A stretch of DNA of 64,000 bases, from positions 4,216,001-4,280,000 of the forward strand of contig JAWUZG010000159.1 of NCBI GenBank assembly GCA_036785705.1. Reading direction: 5' to 3'. The translations under genes were made by a program, and so were the position numbers. The stretch is from Acanthornis magna (lineage: Eukaryota > Chordata > Aves > Passeriformes > Acanthizidae). The notes beneath the pieces are model-generated. The model was not told where the DNA came from. It worked only from the letters and a program-made list of their open reading frames with translations, and searched no databases. Of the stretch, positions 11,909-24,455 are shown piece after piece; the first letter of the stretch is position 1; every line of letters begins with the position of its first letter.

Positions 11909-13425
11909 AGTTACAGATACATGAAGAATAAAAACCTAGAAATTATTAAGGCATCAAAAGAGCAGAGCTGATCCTCGCCATGGGCTCTGCCTGCTCCTGC
12001 CACATCCTCGGCGCTGGCCCTGCTCCAGCTCCTGGCGCTTCCCTCAGCTGTCCCTTCCCTGTCTCTCTCCTCACTAAATGCCTCTTTTGGTGCGCGCACA
12101 TTTTTGCCTGACTCTGCAATTTGAATTGAATGAGAGGCATTAGACCTTCAAAAGCAGCCATTTGAAATTCTGCACACTGGAAAAATAAAAAGGATTTTTT
12201 TTTTTTAATTAAATATCAGAAATAGTGAATCCAAACTTTGAGGCCTGAAATAAAGCCTTCCGTTTTCCTGGCTTTTGAGTCCTTTTTTCTTCTTCCCTGG
12301 ATCTTGACCTGAGTATCAGCAGCTTCTGAAATCTGGAAATATTATTCTGCAGCAATGCCTGCTTTCTCCCTGTTATTTCATTGTCTCTGCTCTTCTTTCT
12401 GCCTGCATTCTTCCACTGGAGCACCAGGGAACAGCACTGTTCTCCTCACAGAAAGCAGGTGATGACCTCTTCAAAGCCTAATGAGCCTGACCTCATTCAG
12501 CTTTAAATATTTAACTTTGAGACTAAATTTAACCCTACCCAGCCAGTTTTCATTCTTTGTTATTTTCTAACTTTTCTCTCAAATAATAACTCTGAATCTC
12601 ATATCCTTTCCTAGCTTCACTCATAAATTCAATCCTCCTACAAATAGAGAGTATCGTTCCCTATTTCCTCTTTTACATCTTGAAAGAATTAGAGATAGAT
12701 ATAAGAAACAGCAAGAAAGAGAAACAGATATAAGAAAACAGATATAAGAAACTGGCAAGTGACTTGACTTGTTGATGTCTGCTCTTTTGGTTGAGAAGGT
12801 AAATCCCTTCGTTTTACCCAAAAGTCTTCTTCTGGCACAGTTTGATCCCAAAGTGGCAGAAGCACCAGATCCTTATGGGACCCCCAAGAGAGCTTGGAAA
12901 CAGATCTCATTAACACTTTGAAACCTGCAGACCCTTAACTCATTTCATTGATGGCTCCATGTGATCATTCCCCATCAGCAGTGGATAATAAAATTCCATT
13001 TGTTTCAGAGAGAGATTTTGTGTGGTATTACTAATATTAAATGTAATCATGCGCCTTACAATGAAATGCTTCCATGCGATCACAGATCTGACATCTGGAA
13101 GCCTGACTACTTATTTGAGTTTTCAAATAGGGAAATAAGCCTAGGGAATTGCCTGGAAAACCTCATCCTGCGCCTTCAGGGAGTTTGAGACATGAATAAC
13201 CTTTCCTGTGATTACAGTGGAAATATTTAACATGGAGGGTAAATAAATATTTTGCAGAAGGTTTAGATAATTCATACTATCAAATCAGTGGACTCATTTT
13301 GCTAAGTTTGATACCATTTCATTAGATTAATTAGACAACATATTCAATAGTGAAAACAAGCTTCTTACAGCTTTGGAACAAGCAAAAAAAATGGAGTTAT
13401 TTTCTCACGGCTTTTCTTTTTATAG
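11909..13425. other. Non-coding stretch with a small imperfect tandem repeat
   Basis: No gene is recognised. A small imperfect repeat lies at about 12693-12752, where the word AGATATAAGAAA recurs three times with A/G-rich spacing. A run of nine or more T residues lies at about 12196-12207. Open frames on the minus strand (up to 76 codons) have no recognisable content. Confidence 0.6.
12693..12752 (+). repeat. Imperfect short tandem repeat (AGATATAAGAAA-type)
   Basis: The word AGATATAAGAAA occurs three times in about 60 bases. The last two copies are almost adjacent, and purine-rich filler lies between the first two. It is a simple low-complexity repeat with no sign of function. Confidence 0.6.
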
Positions 13426-13523
13426 CTATTTTTAATTTGTTCTTCGGGAAACTTGGGGAAGGAATTCTAAACATTGACCTTTCCTACAACAGCTTAGTGC
13501 ATTCCGCTGCCCTTACTCCACAG
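13426..13523 (+). other. Speculative exon between good splice-site words
   Basis: A pyrimidine-rich tract ending in TATAG (13421-13425) precedes 98 bases that end in CAG followed by GTAAGTG (13524-13530), which matches the vertebrate donor consensus closely. One frame (part of the open frame 13350-13619) stays open throughout and crosses the donor at phase 0. The encoded peptide resembles no family I know. A donor word this good is expected by chance about once in this much double-stranded sequence, so the call is weak. No partner exon could be placed. Confidence 0.12.
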
Positions 13524-13616
13524 GTAAGTGCTTTTCTAAGCATCCCTGATGCTGAATTTGATATCCTAAACATTTTCATTAAACTCATTTTTTCGGGCAT
13601 GCATTATCACCTCAGG

Positions 13617-13725
13617 TAGCCGAGCAGCGAGCGCAGGTCCCGCTGTGATTGCGCTCAGCAAGCGTCCATGAGCTCGGGATACGGCAGCAATTATCCGGCG
13701 GAGCCCTCGGAAAGGAGCGGCGCAG
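13617..13725. other. Short, isolated CpG-dense patch
   Basis: I count 13 CpG dinucleotides between about 13620 and 13722, while flanking sequence of similar length has none to two. The patch is shorter than the usual 200-bp minimum for a CpG island. It contains a small open frame (13668-13793, 41 codons) that starts in the CpG-dense part and ends in a glutamine-rich tail from CAG/CAA codons. I do not recognise the peptide. It could be an unmethylated regulatory element, a first-exon-like sequence, or an undecayed repeat insertion. Confidence 0.5.
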
Positions 13726-13902
13726 GAACAGATTGGAAGAGTTATGGCTGGGGAATTACCTTGCAGCAGACACAGCAACAGCACCAGAGCTGATTAGATT
13801 GTTTGAGGAATTATACTGACAAGTTTTCTGCAATTTTGTTGCCGTCATTTCCCGACAACGCTAAGGTTTGGGTTGTGGGTGATGCACACACAAGCAGAGT
13901 AA

Positions 13903-14290
13903 GATCACAGAATTATGGAGTCAACTAAGTGGGAAAAAACACCTCTAGGATCTTTGAAACCAACCCATGACCCAACACCACTGTGTCAACCACACCATGG
14001 TACCACATGCTCCTTGAACAACTCCAGCGATAGCGACTCTGCCACCTCCATGGGCAGCCCATTCCAATGTCTAATCACCATGTCTGGGAAGAAATTATTC
14101 CTAAATTTCAGCCTAGACCTCTGCTGGTGCAATTTAAGACCACGTCCTCTAGTCCTGGGAGAAGAGGCGTCTGTGTGTAGGAAGATGCTCCTGCACAGGA
14201 AGGCTCTGCAGGGCCCACACAGACCTTGCATTTCCACAGGGGTTTCACGGTCATGGCAATCAACAGATAAAAACACCAGAGGGACCAAAA
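13903..14290 (-). mobile_element. 5'-truncated CR1 LINE (3' end of ORF2 plus 3' UTR)
   Basis: Read on the minus strand this is the last part of a CR1 non-LTR retrotransposon. The end of the reverse-transcriptase ORF (down to 13986) is followed by a short 3' UTR that finishes near 13903 with the degenerate TTCTGTGAT-type tail typical of CR1. CR1 elements are copied from the 3' end and are usually 5'-truncated, as here. The upstream limit near 14290 is set where I stop recognising CR1 sequence and is uncertain. Divergence from the usual CR1 end sequence suggests an old insertion. Confidence 0.85.
13986..14288 (-). pseudogene. CR1 ORF2 C-terminal remnant (reverse-transcriptase polyprotein end)
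   Basis: The 100-codon frame contains the signature of the CR1 ORF2 C-terminus. It has a basic segment with arginine/lysine-rich spacing, then NNFF, then RHWNGLP followed by EVAESLSLELFK, at about residues 58-95. In intact CR1 this lies beyond the polymerase domain, at the end of a protein of roughly 900-1000 residues, so well over 90 percent of the protein is missing here. No endonuclease or polymerase motif is present. It is a dead fragment with no expected product. The first 25 or so residues of the frame are less recognisable. Confidence 0.8.
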
Positions 14291-17200
14291 TGGTTTATGG
14301 TGACTGAACTGTAGGAAATCACATCCCATTAATTCTGCCGCTCAGAGAACTATTTAGGATTTTCATTTATTTTTTGTCTCATTCTCAGATGACATATGGC
14401 CGTGGCTTCTGAATACAGCCAGCATTTAAACATTGACTGTATAAAGAGAAAATACTCTCATTATTTCAAAGCTTTAGGGAGGATAATTTAACTGCCCAGT
14501 TCCCTCCGATTTTGAGGTGGGGAATTGCCAACTCTCCTTAAGCAGCTGACCAGGGCACCCGACAGATGCACTCAGCATTAGCACTTCATACACTTCCAAT
14601 GCCGAGACTTGAATAAGAAGAAATATATTATTTCTGCAGCCATCAAATTAGTAGTATCTTGATGGTTTTGTTTGTTTTTTAAAATTCCTAGTAAGGAGAA
14701 CATAAAAGTTCAAGATGAGAAGAAAAATGTACAAGAAGGTAAACATATTAGTGTGATCCCTAAAGCACCCAGCATCATATGCACGTTTGTGAGAGATTCT
14801 GCTCCACTGAACAACTCAAACAACATAATTTCTCTGATCCTGCTTGATCCCTGGAGAAACACTTGCAGGTCGCTGTTTAAATGAGGAGAAAATTGGTTAT
14901 AAATCAACTTAATTTTCTAATATATTAATCCAAAGAGAACCCAATTTTGTGTGAAATTGTAGCATTTAGAGAGGAGTATAAGCAAATCTCAGCTAGAAAC
15001 CCCCTTGAGTTTAATCTTAGCTATCATCCAAGTTGATATTGTCTTTCTCAGTTTTCAGGTCCCCAAGTTTCTGCAGTGATACAGAACACAAAGGTATAAT
15101 TAATCATAAACAAAATATTTACATTTTTGTATATATAAATATGATGGAATATTTCATCTTCCCTTTCTTGTCTGACTTTGGATAAAGCATAGGCTATCAA
15201 GAATAGCTGTTACATGCAATTTCTGAGGCCTTGCATTTCTTCTGAAAGGAAATACTTTTAAATCAGAGTAAGGTGACACGGTTGCACATTAATGTCACAA
15301 CTTTTAACTAGCAAGAGCAAAGGTTTGAATTTAACGACGTATTTCTTTCTGCCACGTACCCGCTGAATGAAAAATAAACTTATGATTGTGTCCTGCAGTG
15401 GTTACCAGGAACAATCACCCCCCTGCTCTCCAGGGAGCTTGGTGACAGTCGTACCTCTAAAGGTTTTTGTTTGCATCACAAAACCACCACAAAACTCATC
15501 CCTGTCAAGCTGTGCTCCAAAGAAAACGAGCTGCTTTGACATGGGGATGGAGCTGCTCCATTCCATGGCTTAGGTGGAGAAGTAGAAAAAGTTTTCTGGC
15601 CAAGATCCTGCCCTCGCGCACGCAGTTATTGATAGAATTTTCCCCGGGAAGGGTTCAGCGAGGGGGCTGATCCTGCAAAGCTCTGCCTCTGCTCAAGTGG
15701 AGAGAGCTTGCCAGGGATGCTCAGCGTCTCACGGAGCAGACTCCAAGTGACAGCACAAGAACGAAATGACTTCAAGGTCAGAGAGACGCAGAGAATGTAA
15801 ATCTCTGCACGCTCCAGACATCGGCTCGCACAGTGCCTATATTTCACATTAGAAGTTGCCACATCATTTTTATAACAATTTTTTGGGAAAGAGAGGGGGG
15901 AAAAAAAATCAGCAGAAATACAAAGCAAATAAGCTTCAAAGACAAGAAAGTCAAGGTTCCAGAAAATGTATGTACTGAATCAGAGAAAATTTAGACTCTA
16001 CGGCTTTCTCATTAGCTGGAGGACAAATTCTCCTCTCTTGTCCTGTTACAGAGTTAATGAGTAAGGTCAGATCCAGCTGCCTGACTGAAGCCAGCACTTT
16101 TTTATATCAATATGTAGCATGTTGCTACTGAGCAATGTGCTTTTATCTCTAAACTCAACAGAACCTTAAAAACATCCAAAAACCAACAAACAAACCAACC
16201 CCAGTGGAAAATCCAGAGCAGTACTGGAGTGACACACGGCTGATCCCAGTGGCCATGGTCTCTTCCCAGAGACAGAAGATCCAGTGCTTAAAGCACACAA
16301 ATAGGGCTGAACATCTCATCTCACCACTGATTTACTGCATGACCCTCCCCACCTCCTTTCAAGCAAATTATGCAGACCCTGTCACTTTTTTTGCCACATG
16401 GTCAGGAAAATGCTATTCCCATGTTTCTCTAGCCCACGCAAATTGTGAGAACCAATTATCGTTTGTGAAGTGCTTTGAATACACATTGTCTGAGCACAAC
16501 TAAGGAAGAGAATGGTAATTACTCGTAGTTTTCATTTTCTAGCACATTTAAAACAATTTTCTGTGCCTCAGCTGAAGTGATTACACCCAAACCTGATCTC
16601 CCTCAAACCCCTGCTTTCAACAGGGAAACATTGCAGAGCAAATGTGTAAAACACAGCAGACAAGTCTGAGAGGCTTCACTAAATATGTTGTCTGTTAGAT
16701 AAGATGAATTACAAAGTTATTCTCTTGAGCATTTAAGTTTACAACACTTTCATCTAATTGAAGCCATTCACATACAGCTTGTGTAGTATCCTTCGGATAA
16801 TGATGAACTAAAGTGTGCTAAAAACTTGAAAAGTAAAGCTTTTCCTCCCTAAAGGAGAGGGAATTGCATCCACATGCACATTTATACATATTTTTTATAT
16901 AAAACACAGGCAGATATATGTGAGTTTATAAAAACACCAGTGTTACAGAGAACTCAGGTATCTATAGTAACAAGATGCTGGTATTCTAATGTCACTGTGC
17001 TTCCTCATAATAGGACCATTAATGAAATAGTTGTTTGATGTTCCATCACAGGTAATGATAGCTTTTTGTGCCCTAAGTAGACAGCAATACAGATATGTGC
17101 AGATGCATTGTTATTGCCAAAAACCTCCTCAGCAGGGCCATTAGAAAAACCCATCATTCCAGCCTCGCTTTCTCTGATTTATTGCTGAAATATTCCCAAT

Positions 17201-20200
17201 CTACGCTCAACAGCAAAAATACCTGCAATTCTGAGAATGCAATGGTTTCCCATATGCTGCAATGTAAACAAACAAACAAGCAAAGATAATAATCATTAAA
17301 GTGATGACAAGAGTTCATTTGAAATACGGAACTGTGGAATGAGGATAGTGAAATCCTGTCACAATTGAGGACCCACCATGCAAACTTGCTGACCCTGGAG
17401 TTCTCCCTCATTCCCTGGAAAATCTGTACTTCGCTGGCATAAAACTATTTACATGATTCTTTTTTAATCACGTAAAGAGATAAAGTATAGTTTTGGGTAA
17501 GGATTATTCACTACAATATTCTTCATTTTTTTAAAATCAGTATTACTACTTTTTTTGTATGCAACCACTGCTATTTTTTCTCAGCAGATAAAGCAAAATC
17601 TACTCACATTTGGACAAATATCCTTGACTGATCAGAATGTCTCATCCTTGGCTGGCAGGAATTCACATATTGCAACACAAATACCTTCCTGTCTTCCTTT
17701 TGGTTGTAAAGTAGAAAAAAAAACCTGTTTTAAAGCTTCAGATGTGAAGGTGAAATAAGTTCTCTGTGGCTCATTTGCACCAGCACACATTAACAGAGTG
17801 TTTAAGGCTGGTCTCATTTTCACTTTTCTACACCCCAAGGCCTAATGCTGTAATTTTTGGAAGAGAAGGAGCCTCCTGCTGTTCCCAAGCCCCAAACTGA
17901 GGAACAGATCAGCTCTTGGGGCACTCAGGACAGCTCATTCTGACATGTAAAGCCTGGCACTATCATATCCTCCTCTTCAGCTGGACTTGGAACTTTTGTG
18001 ACAGGCAGCAACTTGTTCAAAAATATTGCTACTCTTATTTTAGGTCTGTTTTAAAGAAATGAGAGTTTGGAAAGGATGTTTACTGCAGATGGTGGATTAT
18101 AAGGGGTCACACATATAATATAACAAACTGTTTTTAACAAACAAGTGGTTTGTCTATTTTCCAAACAGGTTTATAAGGAAGGCTTCAATCTGGCTCTTAA
18201 ATTTCACTTTGTTTTTAAAGTACTACTTCTCAGCTTCAAAAAAAGATAACAGCACCTTGAAAACAAAAGCCAGCATATTCAGACACCCGTGCAAAGATGA
18301 AATCAAACACCTTAGAGACACAACAAAATGAGTATGTGCCATTCCAAGTGCGTTCCAAGGAGAAGGACATTACAGAGAAGTACCTTTCAGTCTCTAGGAC
18401 ATTCTCAGAAACGCCACACTTGTGCCTATTGTCCCTGCACAGTGACGGCTCCTCCTCACCCCCACTGCAAACCCCCTGGCAGTGATATGGCTCTTAAATT
18501 CAGTGTCCTGAGCAGACTGATCAGCTCTTCCAGAAGAAGAGCACTAAATCTCTGCTTCCAGGTGATGATGTAAAGGGACCCAAGCGGATGCAGAAATCCG
18601 ATCCCTACCCCGGCACAGGACCAGGCAGAGGGTCATTTTCCACAGTCACCCTCGGAGCTGGGCAGCCCTTGCACTGAGAGAGAGAACAGGGCATTAATGT
18701 CTGCAGCATTTTGTGGCTGCAGCTCCTCGTGAGTGTCCTCACACACTTATTCTGTGCATTTTGCACTGGAGTTATTCTCCTGTATTTTTATCTGCTAGAA
18801 AATTGATTTTGGAAGACTGCTCTAATGCTGAAATTAATGCTTGTTGAGGAGGACACACTTGTTATTCTCTGCGCTCCTGCACATATGTGTATGTATTTCT
18901 GCAGGAAAAGGTGTTGGCCATGCTGCCAAAGCAGAAGTGTGTGCAGAGCTTTCAGAACAAAACAAAAAATGGATGTCTTGCTATGGAAAACACATCCCTA
19001 CTAAGGACATTTTCACCTTGAATCCCATCAGCCCTCACTCTCAGATGAATTCTGTTATTGTTTGTGTGCCCTCAAAGAGCGAAGGATGCTTTACACAGCT
19101 ACAGCTCTACAGCGTCTGCCCTTGGCCCAGGCCCACTGGAATAAGTGGAGCTGGTAAACATCCTGCTCAAACACTGCACTGCTTTTGTTAGCTGAGTTTA
19201 AGATGCAATGAGTCAATTTTTTTTTTTTTTCTGAGTAATTATAAAGCATTCTCGGTTTTCAAATCTTTATGACATATAGCAAAATGGGACTTACAGCATA
19301 GAAATAATAATAAAAGCTCTCTAAAAATGTATATCCTCCTGTATGTTGTAAAAATGCCTCACACATTCATTATATCTCCCACTAGAAAATTATTTCCACG
19401 GTATGCTTTAATGAAGCTGGAGATGGCTTCAACACCTAGGCTGTTGAGAAGGAAAACTATTATTTTCCTGTTGATAGACTGAGGCAAGCTTTCAGGCATT
19501 TAGAAGCTGCAAAAATTTCAGTCACAAAGCTACCCTTTCCTTATAAAAAGGGAAAATCAAAGGCATTGTGCTAAATTTTGATTTATTAAATACTGGTAAC
19601 TCAAAACAAGGGAAGGGATGGTGGTGAAGAAAAGCCATAACTTGTCCAGAGCACGGAATTACTGAATTCGGAACACGCAATTAATTTTTAATACAAAACC
19701 ATCTTTAAAATAACTGCATAACAACATTATAATAGCATTAAATAATATTTTGTTCAAAAGCCTAAAAACCATAACCTAAAGTCTAATCAACGAGAACTCA
19801 AATTCACTTCTGTAGAACCTTATTTAATCCAGGGTAAATCCCATTTGCCCCTTGAGTATGTCCAAGGAGAGTGTGCAGAGCCTGTGGGGTCCTTGCAGAG
19901 GGAAGAGCACTGGGAGGGGTTGGACACAGGGAATTCTAATGCCCAGCACAGGATTAAAGGTAGATAAAAAGTGACAAACCCATATTGAAATATTTTGTTG
20001 CTTTTAGTTAAAGTTTCCAATTATTCTTGCACATTATAAAACCAAATAAAATTCCCAAAGGGCAAATCCTATAGCACATTTTTACTGCATAGTGAAGAAT
20101 TCAAGATTAATAACTTTGCACCAGCACTAAGTTCACTTTATTTCCTTACATGCTTTCCTAAAAGTCTGAGCACAGCAAGGAGGTTTTATAAGTATCTCTG

Positions 20201-20953
20201 TAGAGATTAATTGTTATTAAGACTTTACTCAGTTCTGTCAGGAAATGTAAATATTTTCTTTGAGTTAAGCCAGAAATAAATCACAAGCATTACATTTGAT
20301 GTGGTTTCAATGAGGTGTTTGTGACATCTCTGATTTGCACAGAGAATATAAAAGCGAAATGTTGTCTGAGAGTGGTTTATTGCTGTGAAGGTCTTCTTTG
20401 CATCTTCGTTTTCTGCTTCCACATTTTTTTTTCTCTTAGAGGGCTAAATAATGTGAGATCAGGAATTCTGCAGTGCACCTTTTCAGGCAGATCTGCCTCT
20501 GGAACCATGCACGTTCCCCTGGGTGTCTGCTCTAAATTGGACAGCACTTCTTGCCCTTTCCCAGACTTTCTTGCCCAATTCAGCTCCCATGGCCACAGGG
20601 ACACTGCAGAGCCACGCCAGATGTGCTCTGATGTAGATCAAACTGCTGCTCTGAATATCCAGATGTGCCCTCATGCAAACTGCTGCCCTCAATAGCCACA
20701 GCTCGCAGGGAGCAGCAGAAGAGCTCAGCTCCTGCCGAGGGAACTCGCAGTAGCCTGTGCTCCCAAGGCAATCATCTCAAACAAATGGTATTTCTCCCCA
20801 TCAACATTATTAAAGCCTTTGTGCCATCAGATCTATTTATCACTGTCTGTCTTCTCATATCACATATCTTGGTCTAACCAAATTCTTAAGATTAAGCATC
20901 TCTCATGAGGGAGCAGTCACAGCCTTCCTGTCTTTTCCAGCTATACACACATA
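14291..20953. other. Non-coding stretch, no gene recognised
   Basis: No gene is recognised in 6.6 kb. Minor contents are an A/C-rich low-complexity piece (16165-16202), a short AAAC repeat (17266-17280), an A run at 15900-15908 and a T run at 19217-19230. Open frames up to 116 codons (18841-19191, plus) have no recognisable domain. AT-rich parts around 15100-15150 and 16880-16920 contain several TATA-like words that mean little in this base composition. Confidence 0.6.
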
Positions 20954-20986
20954 ATTAATAATAATAATGATAATAATAATAATACT
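20954..20986 (+). repeat. ATA/AAT microsatellite
   Basis: About ten AAT/ATA triplets with one G interruption (TGATAA), followed by an A run at 20991-20998. It is an ordinary AT-rich trinucleotide microsatellite. Confidence 0.85.
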
Positions 20987-23950
20987 AGTAAAAAAAAACT
21001 GCATGCAGCTGGATGAATTATTCATAAATGAATATACCAAAATGCTTGACATTATCTTCATCTTCACATATATCCAAAAAAGATGACTGTGTATATTTCA
21101 AAGTCATTTTTCTGTTAGACAGAGGAGTTTTGATGTGTGGACAGTTAAGCACAGTCAAGCGAGTGCAAAGCAAGACTTACCCAAACCCACACCATTTTTG
21201 CCAGACCTGTGCAAACAGGAGGCTCTGCACAGTGCCCACAAACACAGATTCATTGCTGAAGCTGTGCAGACATTCCCACTTCCATTTCTTCTTCCATCCG
21301 TGCTCCGTTGCCTGACAATTTACCAACGTTTTTAAATATAACTACTCACTTCCCTCCTTTCTGCAGAGCTGCAATTTTGGAAACTGCCTAAGTAAGTGAA
21401 TTTTTTTTTCCTGTTTCCATTATACTGGGATCATTTTAACAGAGTAGAAGAAAATGCCACATAATATTCTGTCTTACACTTTAAAATACAATTACAGTCA
21501 AAACGTGAATCTAAAAATGGACTCATGGGACCAAAGTCTCAGACACTGTAAACTGGCACAGATTCATTCTCTTAGGCAGAAATGGAGTCTACGGCTGAGA
21601 ATTTGACATAGCAGCTTTATATCAATGAATTCACTTAAAATGGCAACAGTTTCCAAGGAAAGAGTTTTCCTGTTCACCAGCCTGATAAACAAACTTGTAA
21701 ATTTACTATCAGTGTCCTTCACGTTGTGTAAGTGGCTATAAATGAGTCTGTAGTCAAAACAATTAACAATTCTGTTGCTGATATATGAGCCAGATTTCAG
21801 CTAAATCAGCCTCCCATGTTTGCAGGACCTTGGTTTGTGCAGCCAATGCAGCACTGAGTTCAGGCAGCAATTTACCCCTGGTAAACCCAAAAATTTATCA
21901 CTAAACTTATGGACTTGACTCTGGACCATAACTGTGCTTCATGAATTTTTATTCCTTAATTTCTCTGGGCTTAAAGAAGTATTTATTTATGCAGACCTCC
22001 CACAATATTTACGGCTGTCCTTCAGGGAAGATGGCAGGAAAAGCAGAGCCCTTCCCGTGAGTGGCCATGACAGCACAGACCCCAGAACAGAGAATCCACT
22101 GTGGGATAGAGCCTAAACCATAAATTAAGTCTTTTTCAGGTCTGCAGGACAAGTGGATATGGCTTTGTCCCACCTCTGAGTAAATCTGGTGCATCTCTAA
22201 TTGCAGCTTTCCAGCCAGGTGTGGATACTCAATAACTTACAAAGAACATCGCCTGCTTTTCATAAATGTTTCTTTCATGGATAGCTCACTAGCAAAAAAG
22301 TCAAAAACGTTTTTATATCTTTCCCATTTCCACAAAATGGGATCTACCTAGAGCTTTACTATCTCCTGACTTCTAATGATAGAACCCTAATATCAACACA
22401 CAATAAAAGCAGGAGGAAATATCTAAGTCAAATTATTTTTTTCAATGTATTTAAAACACACCAGTGGTATCTTTTAGTGAGATAAACCAGTGTGTCTCCA
22501 CTGATGGCAGTGGGAGCTGAGGGCTTTTACACCATCACAGATTGAGAGGATTTGTTACCATTTAGGAACTCAACTGGGTAACGTGGAGAGCAACTCTTTT
22601 AGCACTGCTTTGTGTTTCAGAGGCTCTCCTAACCTGACTTACCAGAACAAGTGTTCTGTTTATTAATAATTCCCTCAATTCCTACAGACACAACCAAAAT
22701 ACACAGAAATTTCCTAGAGTGTCCATTGCTAAAGTTCAAATGCTTGACTGTGCTACTGAAGCAAATATCCAGGAATATTTGAAAAATTATATAATTATCT
22801 CCAAAATGTAGTCCTAAAGCAAATGGGTTTTTATTGCATTTGTTGCTTGTGACCTCTTAGCTCAACAATCCAGCAGAAGGTGACTGCAACCGCTTTCCGT
22901 CTAATGGAAGGGGTAAATGCTGTTTGGTTTGTGGATATTTCTGCAAATCTCAAATAATTGTTTCTCTGAAGTGATACTTCAGAGGGGAAGGGATAGCAGA
23001 CACAAAGATGCACAGCCAAAGGATTGTGTAGCCATAGCAAAACACAAGTTACTGCTTTGTACAAAGCAGAGACCCCATCGGAAAGTCACAGCTCAGTGTG
23101 GAAAAGGGCTTTGCATAACCTTCAGAAAGGAAAAAAACATACCAAGGCAATATCTAATGCATTAAAAACTGGTACTCAATATAAACTATAACTGATAATC
23201 AATAAATACTTGATTTTTCTAATGGAAGCTATTCAGAGAGGCCCAAGTGCACTAACAGGGACTCCAAAGGAAGTTAGCCTATCCTTCACACTTTTCTCTG
23301 CCCCTGAAAATTTCTGCTTCTTTAAACTCCGTCAAATAATATGGCTAGTTTGGGTTTCAGTCTGTCTCTGAAAAAAACCCCACACAAGAAGATTGTGGTA
23401 ATGGAGATCCCAGCTGACATCTTCTGTTGTAATGTGTGTCATGTGCCCTCAGATCTTTTCATTAAATAATTCTGTGTCTGAAGGGGGGAGGACAGGGCAG
23501 GGAAGAAATTGATTTTAGAATTAATCATTAAATGCCCTTGCATTTTTTTCCTTTTTTCCCCCCTTCGTTTTTCTAATAACAGTGTGGCATTGTGTGTGGA
23601 CAGATTCGAAGAGACAACAGCAGAGAAGTCAGATCATCGGAGGGTTGGTGTTTATACATAAGTTTCAATGTTTAAAACCTTATTATATAAGATATTTTCT
23701 GGGAACCCTTCATGGAAACTGATTTTTTTTCAGTGCGCAATAATATCCCCACATTCACACACACACAAAACAGAGATTTTTCATTAAGTGCTCTCCAAGT
23801 GCAAGGCCTGGGATGGCCTTTCCATCTCCCCTGGCAGGCAGGTCAGTGCCTCACTGCAGCACTGCCACTGACTCCTAAAAGCATTTCCAGCTTCATGAAC
23901 TTTTACAAACAGACTATTAGGGCTGGCTTTCGCGAGTGATAATTGGTTAA
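20987..23950. other. Non-coding stretch, no gene recognised
   Basis: No gene, RNA gene or recognisable transposon is seen. Short homopolymers occur (T run near 21401-21409) and a brief CA run (about 23757-23766). The longest frames are under 100 codons and have no recognisable features. Confidence 0.6.
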
Positions 23951-24225
23951 TGAGATGAGTTTTAAGTGATGGTAATGGTTGTCGTTGTTTAGTTAAAGGA
24001 TAATGAATTTGTTGTGGGTAATCAGGTGTTCTGAACAGTTAATATCTCTGTTTTCCCTATAAGTGAAGCTAACGACAGTTGCATTTCAGATTGATAATAT
24101 ATGACAAGGAGGCCTGGAACTTTCTAGAATTCCAGTGATGTAATCAAAGGAGTAAAAGCAAGCAGACCATTGGGTGAAGACCAAGCCTATGGCAAGACCC
24201 GAGACAACGGGGAGCAAGCAAGGAG

Positions 24226-24320
24226 CCAATCGGAAGGGCTGACTCAATCTGCAGCCAATCATCTCGGACCGAGGGGGCGGGCACAGGGGAGGTGATGGGC
24301 GGGGCTGGCAGGGTATAAAA
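24226..24320 (+). promoter_or_regulatory. Compact promoter: two CCAAT boxes, two GC boxes, TATA
   Basis: CCAAT at 24226-24230 and 24255-24259, GC boxes at 24273-24281 and 24297-24304, and TATAAAA at 24314-24320 lie within 95 bases in the usual order and spacing for an RNA polymerase II promoter. Transcription would be expected to start near 24345. It sits inside the inferred LTR, so any transcript running rightwards would be LTR-driven. Confidence 0.6.
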
Positions 24321-24449
24321 TGGACAACACAGCACACGAGGCCTGTCTCTCCAAGCTCTGTGAGCTGTTCCTGTCGCTGCACTTCGCTTTGTGTACGGCA
24401 AATAGCCATTTTAAGCCTCTTATCATTGTGTTAATGATGTTAACGAGCT

Positions 24450-24455
24450 AATAAA
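24450..24455 (+). terminator. Poly(A) signal of the plus-strand LTR
   Basis: AATAAA about 130 bases downstream of the TATA box and about 20 bases before the candidate LTR end. In the full virus it would lie in R. In a solo LTR it may end transcripts started at its own TATA box, giving only a short RNA. Confidence 0.45.

Noticed and set aside
24086..24409. 107- and 85-codon minus-strand frames as a gene
   Set aside because: They lie antisense across the promoter part of the inferred LTR and reflect its GC-rich composition.
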